Of a DNA stretch of 35,706 nucleotides, positions 9,213-17,195 are shown piece by piece. Every line of letters starts with the position of its first letter. Position 1 is the first letter of the stretch. The DNA is from Acetobacteraceae bacterium (GTDB lineage: Bacteria > Pseudomonadota > Alphaproteobacteria > Acetobacterales > Acetobacteraceae), in NCBI GenBank assembly GCA_947478535.1, contig CANJXD010000002.1, forward strand, positions 1 through 35,706. Reading direction: 5' to 3'. Made by a program: the position numbers and the translations under genes. Below the pieces are notes generated by a model. The model was given only the letters and a program-made list of their open reading frames with translations, was not told the DNA's origin and searched no databases.

Positions 9213-9893
9213 TCAGCCCGAGGGGCGCTTCGCCAGGGCGAGGCCGATCCCGAGCATGACCATCGCCGCGCCCGATGCCTCCCGCAATCGCCGCACCAGG
9301 CCGGGGTGGGCTGCCGCACCCGCCCGGATGCCGCCGGCCGCGAAGGCGACACCGATATCGGCAAGGGTGTTCAGCGCGACCGACACGAAGCCGAGCAGCA
9401 TGAACTGCGCCGCCACAGGGCCCACCGCCGGATCGACGAATTGCGGCACGAAGGCCAGGAAGAAGGCCGCGGTCTTCGGGTTCAGCGTCTCCACCAACAC
9501 GCCTTCCCGGAAGGCTCGCCGTACCCCGATGGCGGGCGCTCTCCCAGCCTGCTCAAGCCCAGACTGGACTAGTCCGGCCTGGTCAAGGCCCGGCATCGCC
9601 TCCCGGCGCGCTGCCTGGATGGTGCGGATGCCGATCCACACGAGATAGCCGGCGCCGACCAGCTTGAGGGCGGTGAACAGCTCCGCACTCGCCAGCACGA
9701 TGGCGGAAACGCCGAGGCTGCCCGCGAGGATATGGACCATGCCGCCGAGCCCCGTGCCGAAGCTCGATGCCACGCCTTCCGCGCGGCCACCGGCCAGGCT
9801 TCGCGCGGCGACGTAGAAGATGCCCGGGCCGGGCGTGATGGCGAGCAGCAAGGACGCGGCGACATAGAGGGCAAGCTGGGTCGGGTCGATCAT
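9213..9893 (-). CDS. LysE/RhtB family amino-acid exporter
   Basis: 226 aa membrane protein of the LysE/RhtB translocator family, which exports amino acids or related metabolites using the proton gradient. The family signature is the N-terminal AITPGPGIFYVAARSLAGGR at about residues 18-37, followed by FGTGLGGMVHILAGSLGVSA. The second half begins with FREGVLVETLNPKTAAFFLAFVPQFVDP. Five to six hydrophobic helices are apparent. The central cytoplasmic loop is lengthened by a repetitive stretch DQAGLVQSGLEQAGR from an imperfect 15-bp tandem repeat at about 9548-9590. Substrate is unknown. The gene is convergent with the unknown gene at 8820 and has a palindromic element upstream of its start. Confidence 0.9.
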   Translation of the reverse strand: MIDPTQLALYVAASLLLAITPGPGIFYVAARSLAGGRAEGVASSFGTGLGGMVHILAGSLGVSAIVLASAELFTALKLVGAGYLVWIGIRTIQAARREAMPGLDQAGLVQSGLEQAGRAPAIGVRRAFREGVLVETLNPKTAAFFLAFVPQFVDPAVGPVAAQFMLLGFVSVALNTLADIGVAFAAGGIRAGAAAHPGLVRRLREASGAAMVMLGIGLALAKRPSG

Positions 9894-9922
9894 GGCGTCG
9901 GTCGTATCGGCTTCGGCAGACC

Positions 9923-10026
9923 TGGAGCAATAGGCGTTCAGATGGAATCATCTGAACGCATTTCTTGCTCTCTATTCAATGACTTCTAGAGCACGAGCTG
10001 CGTTCAAGCGAACGCAGCGTGCTCCA
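9923..10026. repeat. Nested palindromic repeat element (two hairpins, about 104 bp)
   Basis: The element is bounded by inverted TGGAGCA (9923-9929) and TGCTCCA (10020-10026). Inside is a perfect 11-bp stem GCGTTCAGATG/CATCTGAACGC with loop GAAT (9934-9944 and 9949-9959), flanked by GAGCAA/TTGCTC (9925-9930 and 9965-9970). A second stem follows: GAGCAC plus GCTGCGTTC (9989-9994, 9997-10005), loop AAGC, GAACGCAGC plus GTGCTC (10010-10024). It is AT-richer than its surroundings and lies between the lysE-type start and the stop of the racemase-family gene. It resembles the RIME/REP-like mosaic repeats of alphaproteobacteria and could also terminate the minus-strand operon's transcript. Confidence 0.75.
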
Positions 10027-10043
10027 GGCCAGCGGGCGCGCCC

Positions 10044-10760
10044 CTACACCGTGAAGATGCGCCCCAGGGTCACCGCCGGGCGCATGTCGATCCCCAGCGC
10101 ATCAAGGCAGGCCCAGACGCCGGCGGCGGCGGAGTCGATGATGGGGATGCCGAGCTCGGCCTCCAGCGGCGCCATCACCGACCAGCCCGGCAGGTTGGTG
10201 GACCACAGCAGGATGGCATCGGGCCGCGCCGCACGGGCGAGGTCCCGCACGAGCTCCGCGATCCGCGCCGGCTCCACCAGCGATGAATCGTGGTTGTTCG
10301 TCAGCCCCAGCGTGCGCGCGCCTGCCATCGGCAGGCCGAAGCCGGCGGCGGCTTCCTCGGCATAGGCGGCGTGGCCTGGTGTGACGAAGCCGATGCGCTG
10401 TGCCCCCAACCTTTCCAGCAGCGTCGCGGTGGCGAGGCAGGCGGTGGTGGCGCGGCAGTTCGCGGCTTCCGCCATCACGGCGGCCAGCGCGCGGTCCGCA
10501 TCGAGCCCGATGCCGGCGCCGCGCGTGCCATTCCAGCACACCACGCCCACCTCCGCATGGCCGAGCTGCCAGGCGGCGTGGCGATAGGCCTCCGCGTCGT
10601 AGCCATCCTTCGGCTGGCCGATGCCATCGCCGTAGTAGGTGATCTTGGAGATGCAGGAATCGATGCCGGGAAAGCGCGGCATGATGGCGGCCAGGGTGCG
10701 TTCCACGACGCGGTTGGAGGACGGCGCGATGCTGCCGATGGCTGGTGGTATGGTCGTCAT
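10044..10760 (-). CDS. Aspartate/glutamate racemase superfamily protein (maleate isomerase / arylmalonate decarboxylase-like)
   Basis: 238 aa cytoplasmic enzyme of the Asp/Glu/hydantoin racemase fold. Members racemise amino acids or hydantoins, isomerise maleate (NicE/MaiA) or decarboxylate arylmalonates (AMDase). The N-terminal IGSIAPSSNRVVE resembles the maleate isomerase/AMDase start. The first catalytic position is a cysteine (VVCWNGTRG, C75). The second is LLWSTNLPG, where S187 replaces the usual cysteine, so a standard two-cysteine racemase mechanism is unlikely. The start overlaps the stop of the ABC ATPase gene by 4 bp (ATGA), which ties it to the importer operon and suggests it acts on the imported compound or a breakdown product. 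Exact reaction unknown. Confidence 0.82.
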   Translation of the reverse strand: MTTIPPAIGSIAPSSNRVVERTLAAIMPRFPGIDSCISKITYYGDGIGQPKDGYDAEAYRHAAWQLGHAEVGVVCWNGTRGAGIGLDADRALAAVMAEAANCRATTACLATATLLERLGAQRIGFVTPGHAAYAEEAAAGFGLPMAGARTLGLTNNHDSSLVEPARIAELVRDLARAARPDAILLWSTNLPGWSVMAPLEAELGIPIIDSAAAGVWACLDALGIDMRPAVTLGRIFTV

Positions 10761-11878
10761 GCGGTGGTTTCCTCCTCCTGCGGCAGCAGGATGGCACGGC
10801 CGGCGGCAAAGCGCAGGGCACAGGAGGCGCCAGGCGCAGGGGCTCTGTCCAGCGCGCCACGATCGAGCCGCGCGAGCAGCCGTCCGGCCGCGGTGCCGAC
10901 CCAGACATCCAGGCTCTGGCCCTTGAAGATCGCCTGTTCCACCTGCCCCGGCAGCGTCGTGCCCGTGGTATCGGCGGCGGCTTCCCCGCCCGGAAGCAGG
11001 GCGATGGCTTCGGGGCGGATGGCGATGGCGGCGGCGGCGCCGGTCGCGATGGGCACGCCTGGCAGCGCGGCGGCCAGGCGGATGCCCGGTGCTGCTTCCA
11101 CCAGCGCGATGCCATCGCCGGTCGCGACGACGCGGCCTTCCAGGATATTCGCGACCCCCATGAAATCCGCGACGAAGCGGCTGGCCGGGCGGTCATAGAC
11201 CTCCGCCCCCGTGCCCACCTGCTTGAGCAGCCCGTGTTCCATCACCGCGAGCCGATCGGCGAGCGTCAGCGCCTCCTCCTGGTCATGGGTGACCATCACC
11301 GTGGTCAGGCCGAGGCGGCGGACCAGCAGGCGAAGTTCGACCTGCATTTCCTCCCGCAGCTTGCGGTCGAGCGCGCCGAAGGGCTCATCCAGCAGCAGCA
11401 CGCGGGGGCGATAGACCAGGGCGCGGGCCAGCGCCACGCGCTGTTGCTGCCCGCCGGAAAGCTGGGAGGGCATGCGGTCCGCGAAGGTATCGAGCCGCAC
11501 CAGCGCCAGCGCCTCCGCCACCCGCTTCGCGGCATCCGCGGCCGGGATGCGCCGCATCTCCAGCCCAAAGGCGACGTTGCGCGCGACGCTGAGATGCGGG
11601 AACAGCCCGTAGGACTGGAACAGCATCCCGAGGTCGCGCTTATGCGCGGGCACGCCAAGCACCGAGGCGCCGCCGATCAGCACATCGCCGGCAGTCGGCT
11701 CCACCAGCCCCGCGACCATCCGCAGCGTCGTCGTCTTGCCGCAGCCGGAAGGGCCGAGCAGGGCCAGCATTTCCCCCGGCGCGACATCGAGATCGACGCC
11801 GCGCACCACCGGCGTCGATCCGTAGGTTTTCGTCAGTGCGCGAAGGCTGACGCCTTCGCCCTGGGACGTGCCACTCAT
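10757..11878 (-). CDS. PotA-type ABC transporter ATP-binding protein
   Basis: 373 aa ABC ATPase for a spermidine/putrescine-type (CUT1/PotA, FbpC-like) importer. Walker A is [13 protein letters not shown] at about residues 41-53, the signature is LSGGQQQR, Walker B is [12 protein letters not shown] and the H-loop is [11 protein letters not shown]-terminal TOBE-like regulatory part runs from about residue 235 ([17 protein letters not shown] to the end). The ATG at 11878 (MSGTSQGEG) gives normal length. It is the fourth transporter gene in the order permease-permease-binding protein-ATPase, and it overlaps the racemase-family gene by 4 bp. Confidence 0.92.
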   Translation of the reverse strand: MSGTSQGEGVSLRALTKTYGSTPVVRGVDLDVAPGEMLALLGPSGCGKTTTLRMVAGLVEPTAGDVLIGGASVLGVPAHKRDLGMLFQSYGLFPHLSVARNVAFGLEMRRIPAADAAKRVAEALALVRLDTFADRMPSQLSGGQQQRVALARALVYRPRVLLLDEPFGALDRKLREEMQVELRLLVRRLGLTTVMVTHDQEEALTLADRLAVMEHGLLKQVGTGAEVYDRPASRFVADFMGVANILEGRVVATGDGIALVEAAPGIRLAAALPGVPIATGAAAAIAIRPEAIALLPGGEAAADTTGTTLPGQVEQAIFKGQSLDVWVGTAAGRLLARLDRGALDRAPAPGASCALRFAAGRAILLPQEEETTA

Positions 11879-11941
11879 GCGACCGTCACACTTCCACGGC
11901 CGGCACGACCGGGCCGCGCGCCCGGCGCTTGAGGGCGGGCA

Positions 11942-12997
11942 TCACAACGAGACAATGCGGTTCAGGCGCTCGGTCCAGTCGGAGCGGCGGGCGTTGATGT
12001 GGCCCCAGTCCGGCGTGAACAGGCCGCGCTTGTCCATCTCCTCGGCCGGGTAGGCGATCCAGCGCAGCGTATCGGCGGAGAACTCGATACCGGAGACGGG
12101 CGGGGAGGTCATGGCGAATTCGGACAGCGGCTTCTGCACGCCGGGTTCCAGCATCCGGTTCATGAAGGCCACCGCGAGGTCCTGGTGCGGGCCGTTCTTC
12201 ACCAGCACCTGGCAGTTCGTGCCGGCGAAGCTGCCCTCCTTCGGGAAGGCCATGGTCACCGGCGCGCGGCGGGCGGTGTAGGGGTAGATGTACTTCGAAT
12301 AATCGAGCAGCCCGATATCGGCCTGGCCCTGCGCGATCTCATTCGCGGCCTGGATGCCCTCGCCGAAGATGTTCTGGATGTTCGGGCGCAGGGCGGCGAT
12401 GCGATCCCACGCCTTGTCGATCTCGTATTGCGCCTCGGCGAAGGGCTTCCCCGTCTCCACCGCCGCAGCGATGATCAGGAAGAACATTGAGGGCGTGTTG
12501 CGCGGGCTGACCAGCTTGATCTTGCCGCGGTAGCGCGGCTCCCACAGTTCCGCATAGGTCTCCGGCGGGCGCACGCGGGTGTTGTGGAAGATGCCGCCGA
12601 GCGAGATGCCGAGCGCGGTGCCGTAGCCTTCGTCATAGAGGAAACGCGGATAGAGATTGGCCATCGCCGGCATGCGGTCGCGCGGCAATTCGGCGATCAG
12701 CCCCTCGGCCTTCGCGATCGGAATGGCGAGGTCGTCGATGAACATGACGGAGAAGCGCGGGTTGTCCTTCGTCGCGCGCATCTTCGCGACATTGGCGAGG
12801 GTGAAGCCTTCCTCCGCCAGCACCTTGCAGCCGAAATCCCGCTCGAAGGCCGGGATGATCTGGCGCTTGACGTATTCACCCTGCGCGCCGCCCCAGATGC
12901 CGACGCTGATCTCCCGCGTCTGCGCCGAGGCCGGCTTCACGAAGGGGGTGGCGAGCGCGGTGCCCAGCATCGCGCGACGTGTGGCGGTAACGGTCAT
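11942..12997 (-). CDS. Extracellular solute-binding protein of PotD type
   Basis: 351 aa periplasmic binding protein (SBP_bac_1/6-like, as in PotD and iron/polyamine importers). The leader TATRRAMLGTALATPFVKPASAQ contains adjacent Arg residues and a hydrophobic core, with cleavage expected after ASAQ. The mature region starts with EISVGIWGGAQGEYVKR. TYAELWEPRYRGKIKLVSPRN and the C-terminal TPDWGHINARRSDWTERLNR segments are typical. An upstream ATG at 13045 lies inside the permease gene and gives a non-signal leader; the ATG at 12997, preceded by AGGAGAG, is the better start. The gene sits between the permease and ATPase genes. The ligand cannot be deduced, but the cluster suggests a nitrogenous compound. 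Confidence 0.9.
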   Translation of the reverse strand: MTVTATRRAMLGTALATPFVKPASAQTREISVGIWGGAQGEYVKRQIIPAFERDFGCKVLAEEGFTLANVAKMRATKDNPRFSVMFIDDLAIPIAKAEGLIAELPRDRMPAMANLYPRFLYDEGYGTALGISLGGIFHNTRVRPPETYAELWEPRYRGKIKLVSPRNTPSMFFLIIAAAVETGKPFAEAQYEIDKAWDRIAALRPNIQNIFGEGIQAANEIAQGQADIGLLDYSKYIYPYTARRAPVTMAFPKEGSFAGTNCQVLVKNGPHQDLAVAFMNRMLEPGVQKPLSEFAMTSPPVSGIEFSADTLRWIAYPAEEMDKRGLFTPDWGHINARRSDWTERLNRIVSL

Positions 12998-13022
12998 GCC
13001 ATTCTCTCCTGGTTGTTCCTGA

Positions 13023-13820
13023 TCATCCGGCGATGCGCCGCACACCGATGCCGAGGCCTTTCTCGATCACCAGCACGAGGGCGAGCGCAAACAGAACCAT
13101 CAGCGCGGACAGCGCGGCGATGGAGGGGTCGAAGAAGCGCTGGATCGCGGCGTAGAGGTAAAGTGGCAGCGGGAAGCTGCGGGCATCCGACAGCCACATG
13201 GAAATCGCGAAATCGTCGAAGGAGACGATGAAGGCGAAGATGCCCCCCGCCGCGACGCCCGGCCTGATCTGCGGCCAGATCACGCGCGTGAAGATCCGGA
13301 GCGGCCCGGCGCCCAGCACTCGTGCCGCGTCTTCCAGGGTCGGGTCCGCGGTGGCGAGCGCGCCAGAGACGGAGCGGATGACATAGGGCAGGCAGACCAC
13401 GGTATGGCCGAGGCAGAGTTGCAGGAAGGCGCCGCGCATCCCCAGCGCCGAGAAGAACTGCAACAGCCCGACGCCAGTGACGATCAGCGGCACTACCAGC
13501 GGCCCCAGCACCAGGCCGAGCACCAGCGACCGCCCCGGAAAATCCCGCCGTGCCAGCGCCATCGAACAGGGAATGCCGAGGAGGAGGGCCGCGAGCGTCG
13601 AGACGAAGGCGATCTTGAGCGAGACCACCAGCGCCGCCTGCGCATCCGGGTCCGACAGGATGTTGCCGTACCATTCGAGGGTGAAGCCCTCGGGCGGGAA
13701 GGTGATGTAGGGCGTGTCGGAAATCGACATCGCGATCGGCACCGCGAGCGGGGCCACGATGATCAGCAGCAGCAGCGCGACAAGGGTCGCGATCGGCCAG
13801 GGAAGCCGCCCTTCGGTCAT
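13023..13820 (-). CDS. ABC transporter permease (PotC-like)
   Basis: 265 aa inner-membrane permease with about six hydrophobic helices. The first is at about residues 12-32 (LVALLLLIIVAPLAVPIAMSI). The BPD_transp_1 domain starts near residue 63 (ALVVSLKIAFVSTLAALLLGI). The coupling loop is DPTLEDAARVLGAGPLRIFTRVIWPQIRPGV, the EAA-like motif. It overlaps the upstream permease gene by 4 bp (13817-13820) and precedes the binding-protein gene by about 25 bp, all on the minus strand. Confidence 0.92.
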   Translation of the reverse strand: MTEGRLPWPIATLVALLLLIIVAPLAVPIAMSISDTPYITFPPEGFTLEWYGNILSDPDAQAALVVSLKIAFVSTLAALLLGIPCSMALARRDFPGRSLVLGLVLGPLVVPLIVTGVGLLQFFSALGMRGAFLQLCLGHTVVCLPYVIRSVSGALATADPTLEDAARVLGAGPLRIFTRVIWPQIRPGVAAGGIFAFIVSFDDFAISMWLSDARSFPLPLYLYAAIQRFFDPSIAALSALMVLFALALVLVIEKGLGIGVRRIAG

Positions 13821-14725
13821 GCCGCCCCCGCCGTCCAGCGCTTCAACCGCCGGCCCACGACGCCGATGAAGATGAGGTTCACCGCCAGCACCATGGCCAC
13901 AAGGAGAGACGATAGGGCCGCGCCGAAGGGCCAGTCATGCAGCGTCAGCACCTGCTGTTCGATCAGCGTGCCGAGCAGCGGCGCGAAATTGCCGCCGAGG
14001 ATCTGCGGCGTGACGTAGGCCGCCGCTGTCAGCGAGAAGACCAGCGGCAGTCCGACCGCGAGCCCCGGCAGGCTGAGCGGCAGGGTGATGCGGAGGAAGC
14101 GCCGCGCCGGGCCGGCGCCGGCGATGGTGGCGGCCTGTTCGGCGGAGTCCGGAATGCGTGCGATGGCGCCCGCCAGCGGCAGCACCATGAAGGGCAGGAA
14201 GACATGCACGGAGGCGATCAGCACCGCCCATTCCGTATAGAGCAGCGCCGGCGGGTCCTCCGAAATCCCCAGCCCCTGCGCGGCCCAGGCGATCAGCCCG
14301 CTGCGGGACAGGATGGCGGACCAGCCATAGGAACGGACAACGACATTGACCAGCAGCGGCGTCACCAGCACCAGCGTCACGGTCCGGGAAACCCAGGGCC
14401 TGCCGCGCGCCACGGCCCAGGCGAGGGGGTAGCCGACAAGCGCCGCCACCAGCGCCGCCCCGGTCGCCATCCGCACCGTCCGCAGCAGCACGCGCCAGTA
14501 GAGATCGGTGGCGAAGGCGCGGCGGTAATTCTCGAAGGTCAGGCCGTATTGCATCACCCCGGCCTCGGTCCGCGCACCGACGCCGAGCCACAGCGTCTGC
14601 GCCGCCGGCAGCACGAAGAACACCAGCAGGAAGATCGCGGCCGGCCCGGCCATCAGCCATCCCGTCACCGCGGGCGACAGGGCGCGCAGTGGGGGTGGGC
14701 GGGGTTGGCTTCCGGCTTGTGACAC
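13817..14725 (-). CDS. ABC transporter permease (PotB-like)
   Basis: 302 aa inner-membrane permease, first gene of the transporter part of the minus-strand operon. The first transmembrane helix is at about residues 22-44 (WLMAGPAAIFLLVFFVLPAAQTLWLG). The periplasmic loop carries GLTFENYRRAFATDLYWRVLLRTVRMA, typical of PotB. The coupling loop is AEQAATIAGAGPARRFLRITLPLSLPGL. The start overlaps nothing; 110 bp separate it from the upstream amidohydrolase stop. The gap contains an inverted repeat CCCCGCG/CGCGGGG (14754-14760 and 14780-14786) around an AT-rich core that could be a regulatory site. Confidence 0.92.
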   Translation of the reverse strand: MSQAGSQPRPPPLRALSPAVTGWLMAGPAAIFLLVFFVLPAAQTLWLGVGARTEAGVMQYGLTFENYRRAFATDLYWRVLLRTVRMATGAALVAALVGYPLAWAVARGRPWVSRTVTLVLVTPLLVNVVVRSYGWSAILSRSGLIAWAAQGLGISEDPPALLYTEWAVLIASVHVFLPFMVLPLAGAIARIPDSAEQAATIAGAGPARRFLRITLPLSLPGLAVGLPLVFSLTAAAYVTPQILGGNFAPLLGTLIEQQVLTLHDWPFGAALSSLLVAMVLAVNLIFIGVVGRRLKRWTAGAA

Positions 14726-14753
14726 CCCGAAAGCCTAGCCAGCGGTTCCGTCG

Positions 14754-14786
14754 CCCCGCGCTAAATTTCCGTCATGAATCGCGGGG
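14754..14786. promoter_or_regulatory. Inverted repeat upstream of the ABC importer genes
   Basis: CCCCGCG (14754-14760) and CGCGGGG (14780-14786) flank a 19-nt, AT-richer core starting CTAAATTTCC. It lies about 30 bp upstream of the first permease start and about 50 bp beyond the amidohydrolase stop. It could be an operator/promoter for the importer genes or a terminator of the amidohydrolase transcript. Function is inferred from position only. Confidence 0.3.
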
Positions 14787-14835
14787 CCAGACCGGTGCTG
14801 CCCACGATCCGGGCAAACTTCCCACGCCTTGCCCG

Positions 14836-16335
14836 CTACGGCGTCAGGTTGCGGCGCAGGCCCACATCGCGGGCCTGCGCGCGGAGATACATTGCCCGAT
14901 AGAAGGGCTCCAGCCGCCGGGCTTCCTCGATCGCCGGGGCGAAGGCTTCGCGGTAATCCGCGGTCAGGGCGCGGGCCTCGGCGCGCAGGGCGGCTTCGTC
15001 CACCGTGGTGACGCGGCCATCCTCGAACACCACGCGTCCGTCGACGATCGTCATGCGAACGCTGCCGGCGGGTTCGCAGAACACCAGCTGGCACTTCAGG
15101 TCATTCAACGGCGTGAAGGGCAGGGTATCGAGGTCGAGCAGCGCGATATCGGCCTTGGCGCCCACCTCAATGCGCCCGATATCCGGCCAGCGCAGCGCCC
15201 GCGCCCCGCCTTCCATCATGCAGCGCAGGATCTCCGGCGCCTTCGGCCAGCGGTGGTAATCCTGGTCCGACAGCGTGTGGATCAGCCCCGCCATCTTCAG
15301 CGCCGCCCAGGGGTTCACGGCATCATCCGCTACCGCCTCATCCGTGCCGATGCACAGCGCCACGCCGGCATCCCGCAGCTTGCGAAAGGGCATGACACCG
15401 CTGCCCAGGCGAAGGTTGCAGATGGGGTTATGCGCCACCGTCGCGCCGGAGGCCGCCAGCAAGGCCATGTCCGCATCGTCGATCCAGATGGCGTGGATCA
15501 CCACCATCCGCTCATCCAGCACGCCGAGGTCATGCACCAGGCGGACCAGGGATTTGCCGTATTTCTCCTCCCCCAGCACGCGCTGCAGCTTCGTCTCCAG
15601 GATGTGGCAGTTGAAGGGCAGGTCGTGCTTCGCCGACAGGGCCGACAGCGCGTGCAGATAGTCCAGCGTCACCCGCTGCGGCGCGGAACAGGACAGCGCC
15701 GCGCCAATCCGCCCGCCCGCCGCGCCATCCCAGCGCGTGATGAGGTGGTCATAGAGCGCCAGCAGTTCCGCCGCCGGCTGGATCGGCGCCGCCGCCATGC
15801 CGGCCTTCACCTCCGGCGGCAGCAGGTCGGCCAGGAAGGGGAATTTCTCGTATTCGATGATGTTGGGCTGGTCGATCGCCAGCCGCGCGCGGATGCCGCA
15901 ATCCGCATAGGCCTCCGCGATGCCGTCGATCCCCTCGGCGGAGGCGACGGGGACGTGGAAGGCATCATCCATCACGCTGGTCACGCCATGGCGCAGCATC
16001 TCGATCGCGCCGAGCATGGTGCGGACGTAGTTGAGCCGCTTCACCGGCACGCCCTGCGCCAGCGGCGGCACCTCGTAGAGCATGAAGACTTCCAGCGGCA
16101 GTCCATCGACCATGCCGCGCAGGAAATTCCCGGGCGAATGGAAATGCGCGTTGATCAGGCCCGGCATCGCCAACATGCCGCGGGCTTCGATCACCCGGTC
16201 GACCGGTTGGTCTGGACAGAGCGCGGGGCCCACGGCCAGGATGCGGCCTCGCTTGATCAGGATGTCGGCTTCCGGCCATTCGCGGTCCTGCGCATCGAAG
16301 CTGAGGACATGGGCGTTGCGGATCAGGATCGACAT
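14836..16335 (-). CDS. Amidohydrolase family protein (AtzA/TrzN/SsnA-like)
   Basis: 499 aa metal-dependent hydrolase of the amidohydrolase superfamily, in the branch holding chlorohydrolases and aminohydrolases of N-heterocycles (AtzA, TrzN, guanine and 8-oxoguanine deaminase, SsnA). The full ligand set is visible: HxH at H64/H66 in INAHFHSPGN, H244 and E247 in NCHILE, H281 in VIHAIWID and D332 in CIGTDEAVADD. This spacing is close to AtzA. N-terminal (residues 1-60) and C-terminal (about 400-460, GAKADIALLDLD onward) beta-sandwich parts are present. It is divergent from the SDR gene (about 57 bp between starts) and upstream of the importer genes. It probably hydrolyses a C-N or C-X bond of the imported substrate; the substrate is unknown. 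Confidence 0.88.
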   Translation of the reverse strand: MSILIRNAHVLSFDAQDREWPEADILIKRGRILAVGPALCPDQPVDRVIEARGMLAMPGLINAHFHSPGNFLRGMVDGLPLEVFMLYEVPPLAQGVPVKRLNYVRTMLGAIEMLRHGVTSVMDDAFHVPVASAEGIDGIAEAYADCGIRARLAIDQPNIIEYEKFPFLADLLPPEVKAGMAAAPIQPAAELLALYDHLITRWDGAAGGRIGAALSCSAPQRVTLDYLHALSALSAKHDLPFNCHILETKLQRVLGEEKYGKSLVRLVHDLGVLDERMVVIHAIWIDDADMALLAASGATVAHNPICNLRLGSGVMPFRKLRDAGVALCIGTDEAVADDAVNPWAALKMAGLIHTLSDQDYHRWPKAPEILRCMMEGGARALRWPDIGRIEVGAKADIALLDLDTLPFTPLNDLKCQLVFCEPAGSVRMTIVDGRVVFEDGRVTTVDEAALRAEARALTADYREAFAPAIEEARRLEPFYRAMYLRAQARDVGLRRNLTP

Positions 16336-16392
16336 GTCACAGGCATCTTTCGCCGAATCGGGCCCAGCCTATCGCCGATGGGCGCTGCTGTA

Positions 16393-17184
16393 ATGGCCGC
16401 CGCGATCGTGGGGGGCACCTTGCAGGGCCGGCGCATTCTCGTCACCGGGGCCGGCGCGGGCATCGGGCGGGCCATCGTGCTGGCCTTGGCGAAGGCCGGC
16501 GCGCGCGTCGCCGTCACCGATATCAGCCTGCCCGCCGCCGAAGCCGTGGCCAGGGAGGCCGGGGGCGGTCATGCCGCCTTCCGCCTCGATGTCACGGATG
16601 GCGCGATGACCGGCGAGGTGGTGGCGCAGGCCGCGGCGGCGCTGGGTGGCCTCGATGGCGCGGCGGCGAATGCCGGCATCTCCACCATGGCGCGCGTCGT
16701 CGATCTGACGGAAGCGGAATGGGATTCGAACATGGCGGTGAACGCCAAGGGCGTGTTCCTTACAGACCAGGCCGTGGTGCGGCATTTCCTTGCGACGGGC
16801 ACGGCCGGCGTCATCGTCAACACCGCCTCGCTCGCCGCCAAGGTCGGCGCGCCGCTGCTGGCCCATTATTCCGCGAGCAAGTTTGCCGTCGCGGGCTTCA
16901 CCCAGGCCTTGGCGCGGGAGGTGGCGCCGCAGGGCATCCGCGTGAACTGCGTCTGCCCGGGCTTCGTGAAGACCTCCATGCAGGAACGCGAAGTGGTCTG
17001 GGAAGCGCAGCTGCGCGGCATGACGGAAGACGCCGTGCGTGCCGAATACGTCTCCCTCACGCCGCTTGGCCGCATCCAGACGCCGGAGGATGTGGCCGAT
17101 GTCGTCGTCTTCCTGATGGGCGACGGCGCGCGCTTCATGACCGGTCTTGCCGTCGACGTGAATGGCGGCGTCTTCATGTCCTGA
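16393..17184 (+). CDS. SDR family NAD(P)-dependent oxidoreductase
   Basis: 263 aa classical short-chain dehydrogenase/reductase. The cofactor motif TGAGAGIG is at residues 18-25, NAG at 93-95, Ser146, and the catalytic YSASK (Y159, K163). The C-terminus GLAVDVNGGVFMS is typical of sugar-alcohol or FabG-like members. TDIS after the second beta strand (D43) predicts NAD over NADP. The frame is open far upstream as an antisense shadow of the amidohydrolase. ATG codons at 16378 and 16393 are both possible; neither has a strong ribosome-binding site. The downstream BtpA-family gene starts 12 bp after the stop and an FGGY kinase follows, so oxidation of a polyol or hydroxyacid to a ketose-like product is a reasonable inference. 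Confidence 0.9.
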   Translation: MAAAIVGGTLQGRRILVTGAGAGIGRAIVLALAKAGARVAVTDISLPAAEAVAREAGGGHAAFRLDVTDGAMTGEVVAQAAAALGGLDGAAANAGISTMARVVDLTEAEWDSNMAVNAKGVFLTDQAVVRHFLATGTAGVIVNTASLAAKVGAPLLAHYSASKFAVAGFTQALAREVAPQGIRVNCVCPGFVKTSMQEREVVWEAQLRGMTEDAVRAEYVSLTPLGRIQTPEDVADVVVFLMGDGARFMTGLAVDVNGGVFMS

Positions 17185-17195
17185 AAGGACAACTC

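Noticed and set aside
14689..16377. Plus-strand extension of the SDR frame back to 14689
   Set aside because: This part is antisense to the amidohydrolase gene, which has a complete metal-ligand set; the SDR fold begins only after 16393.
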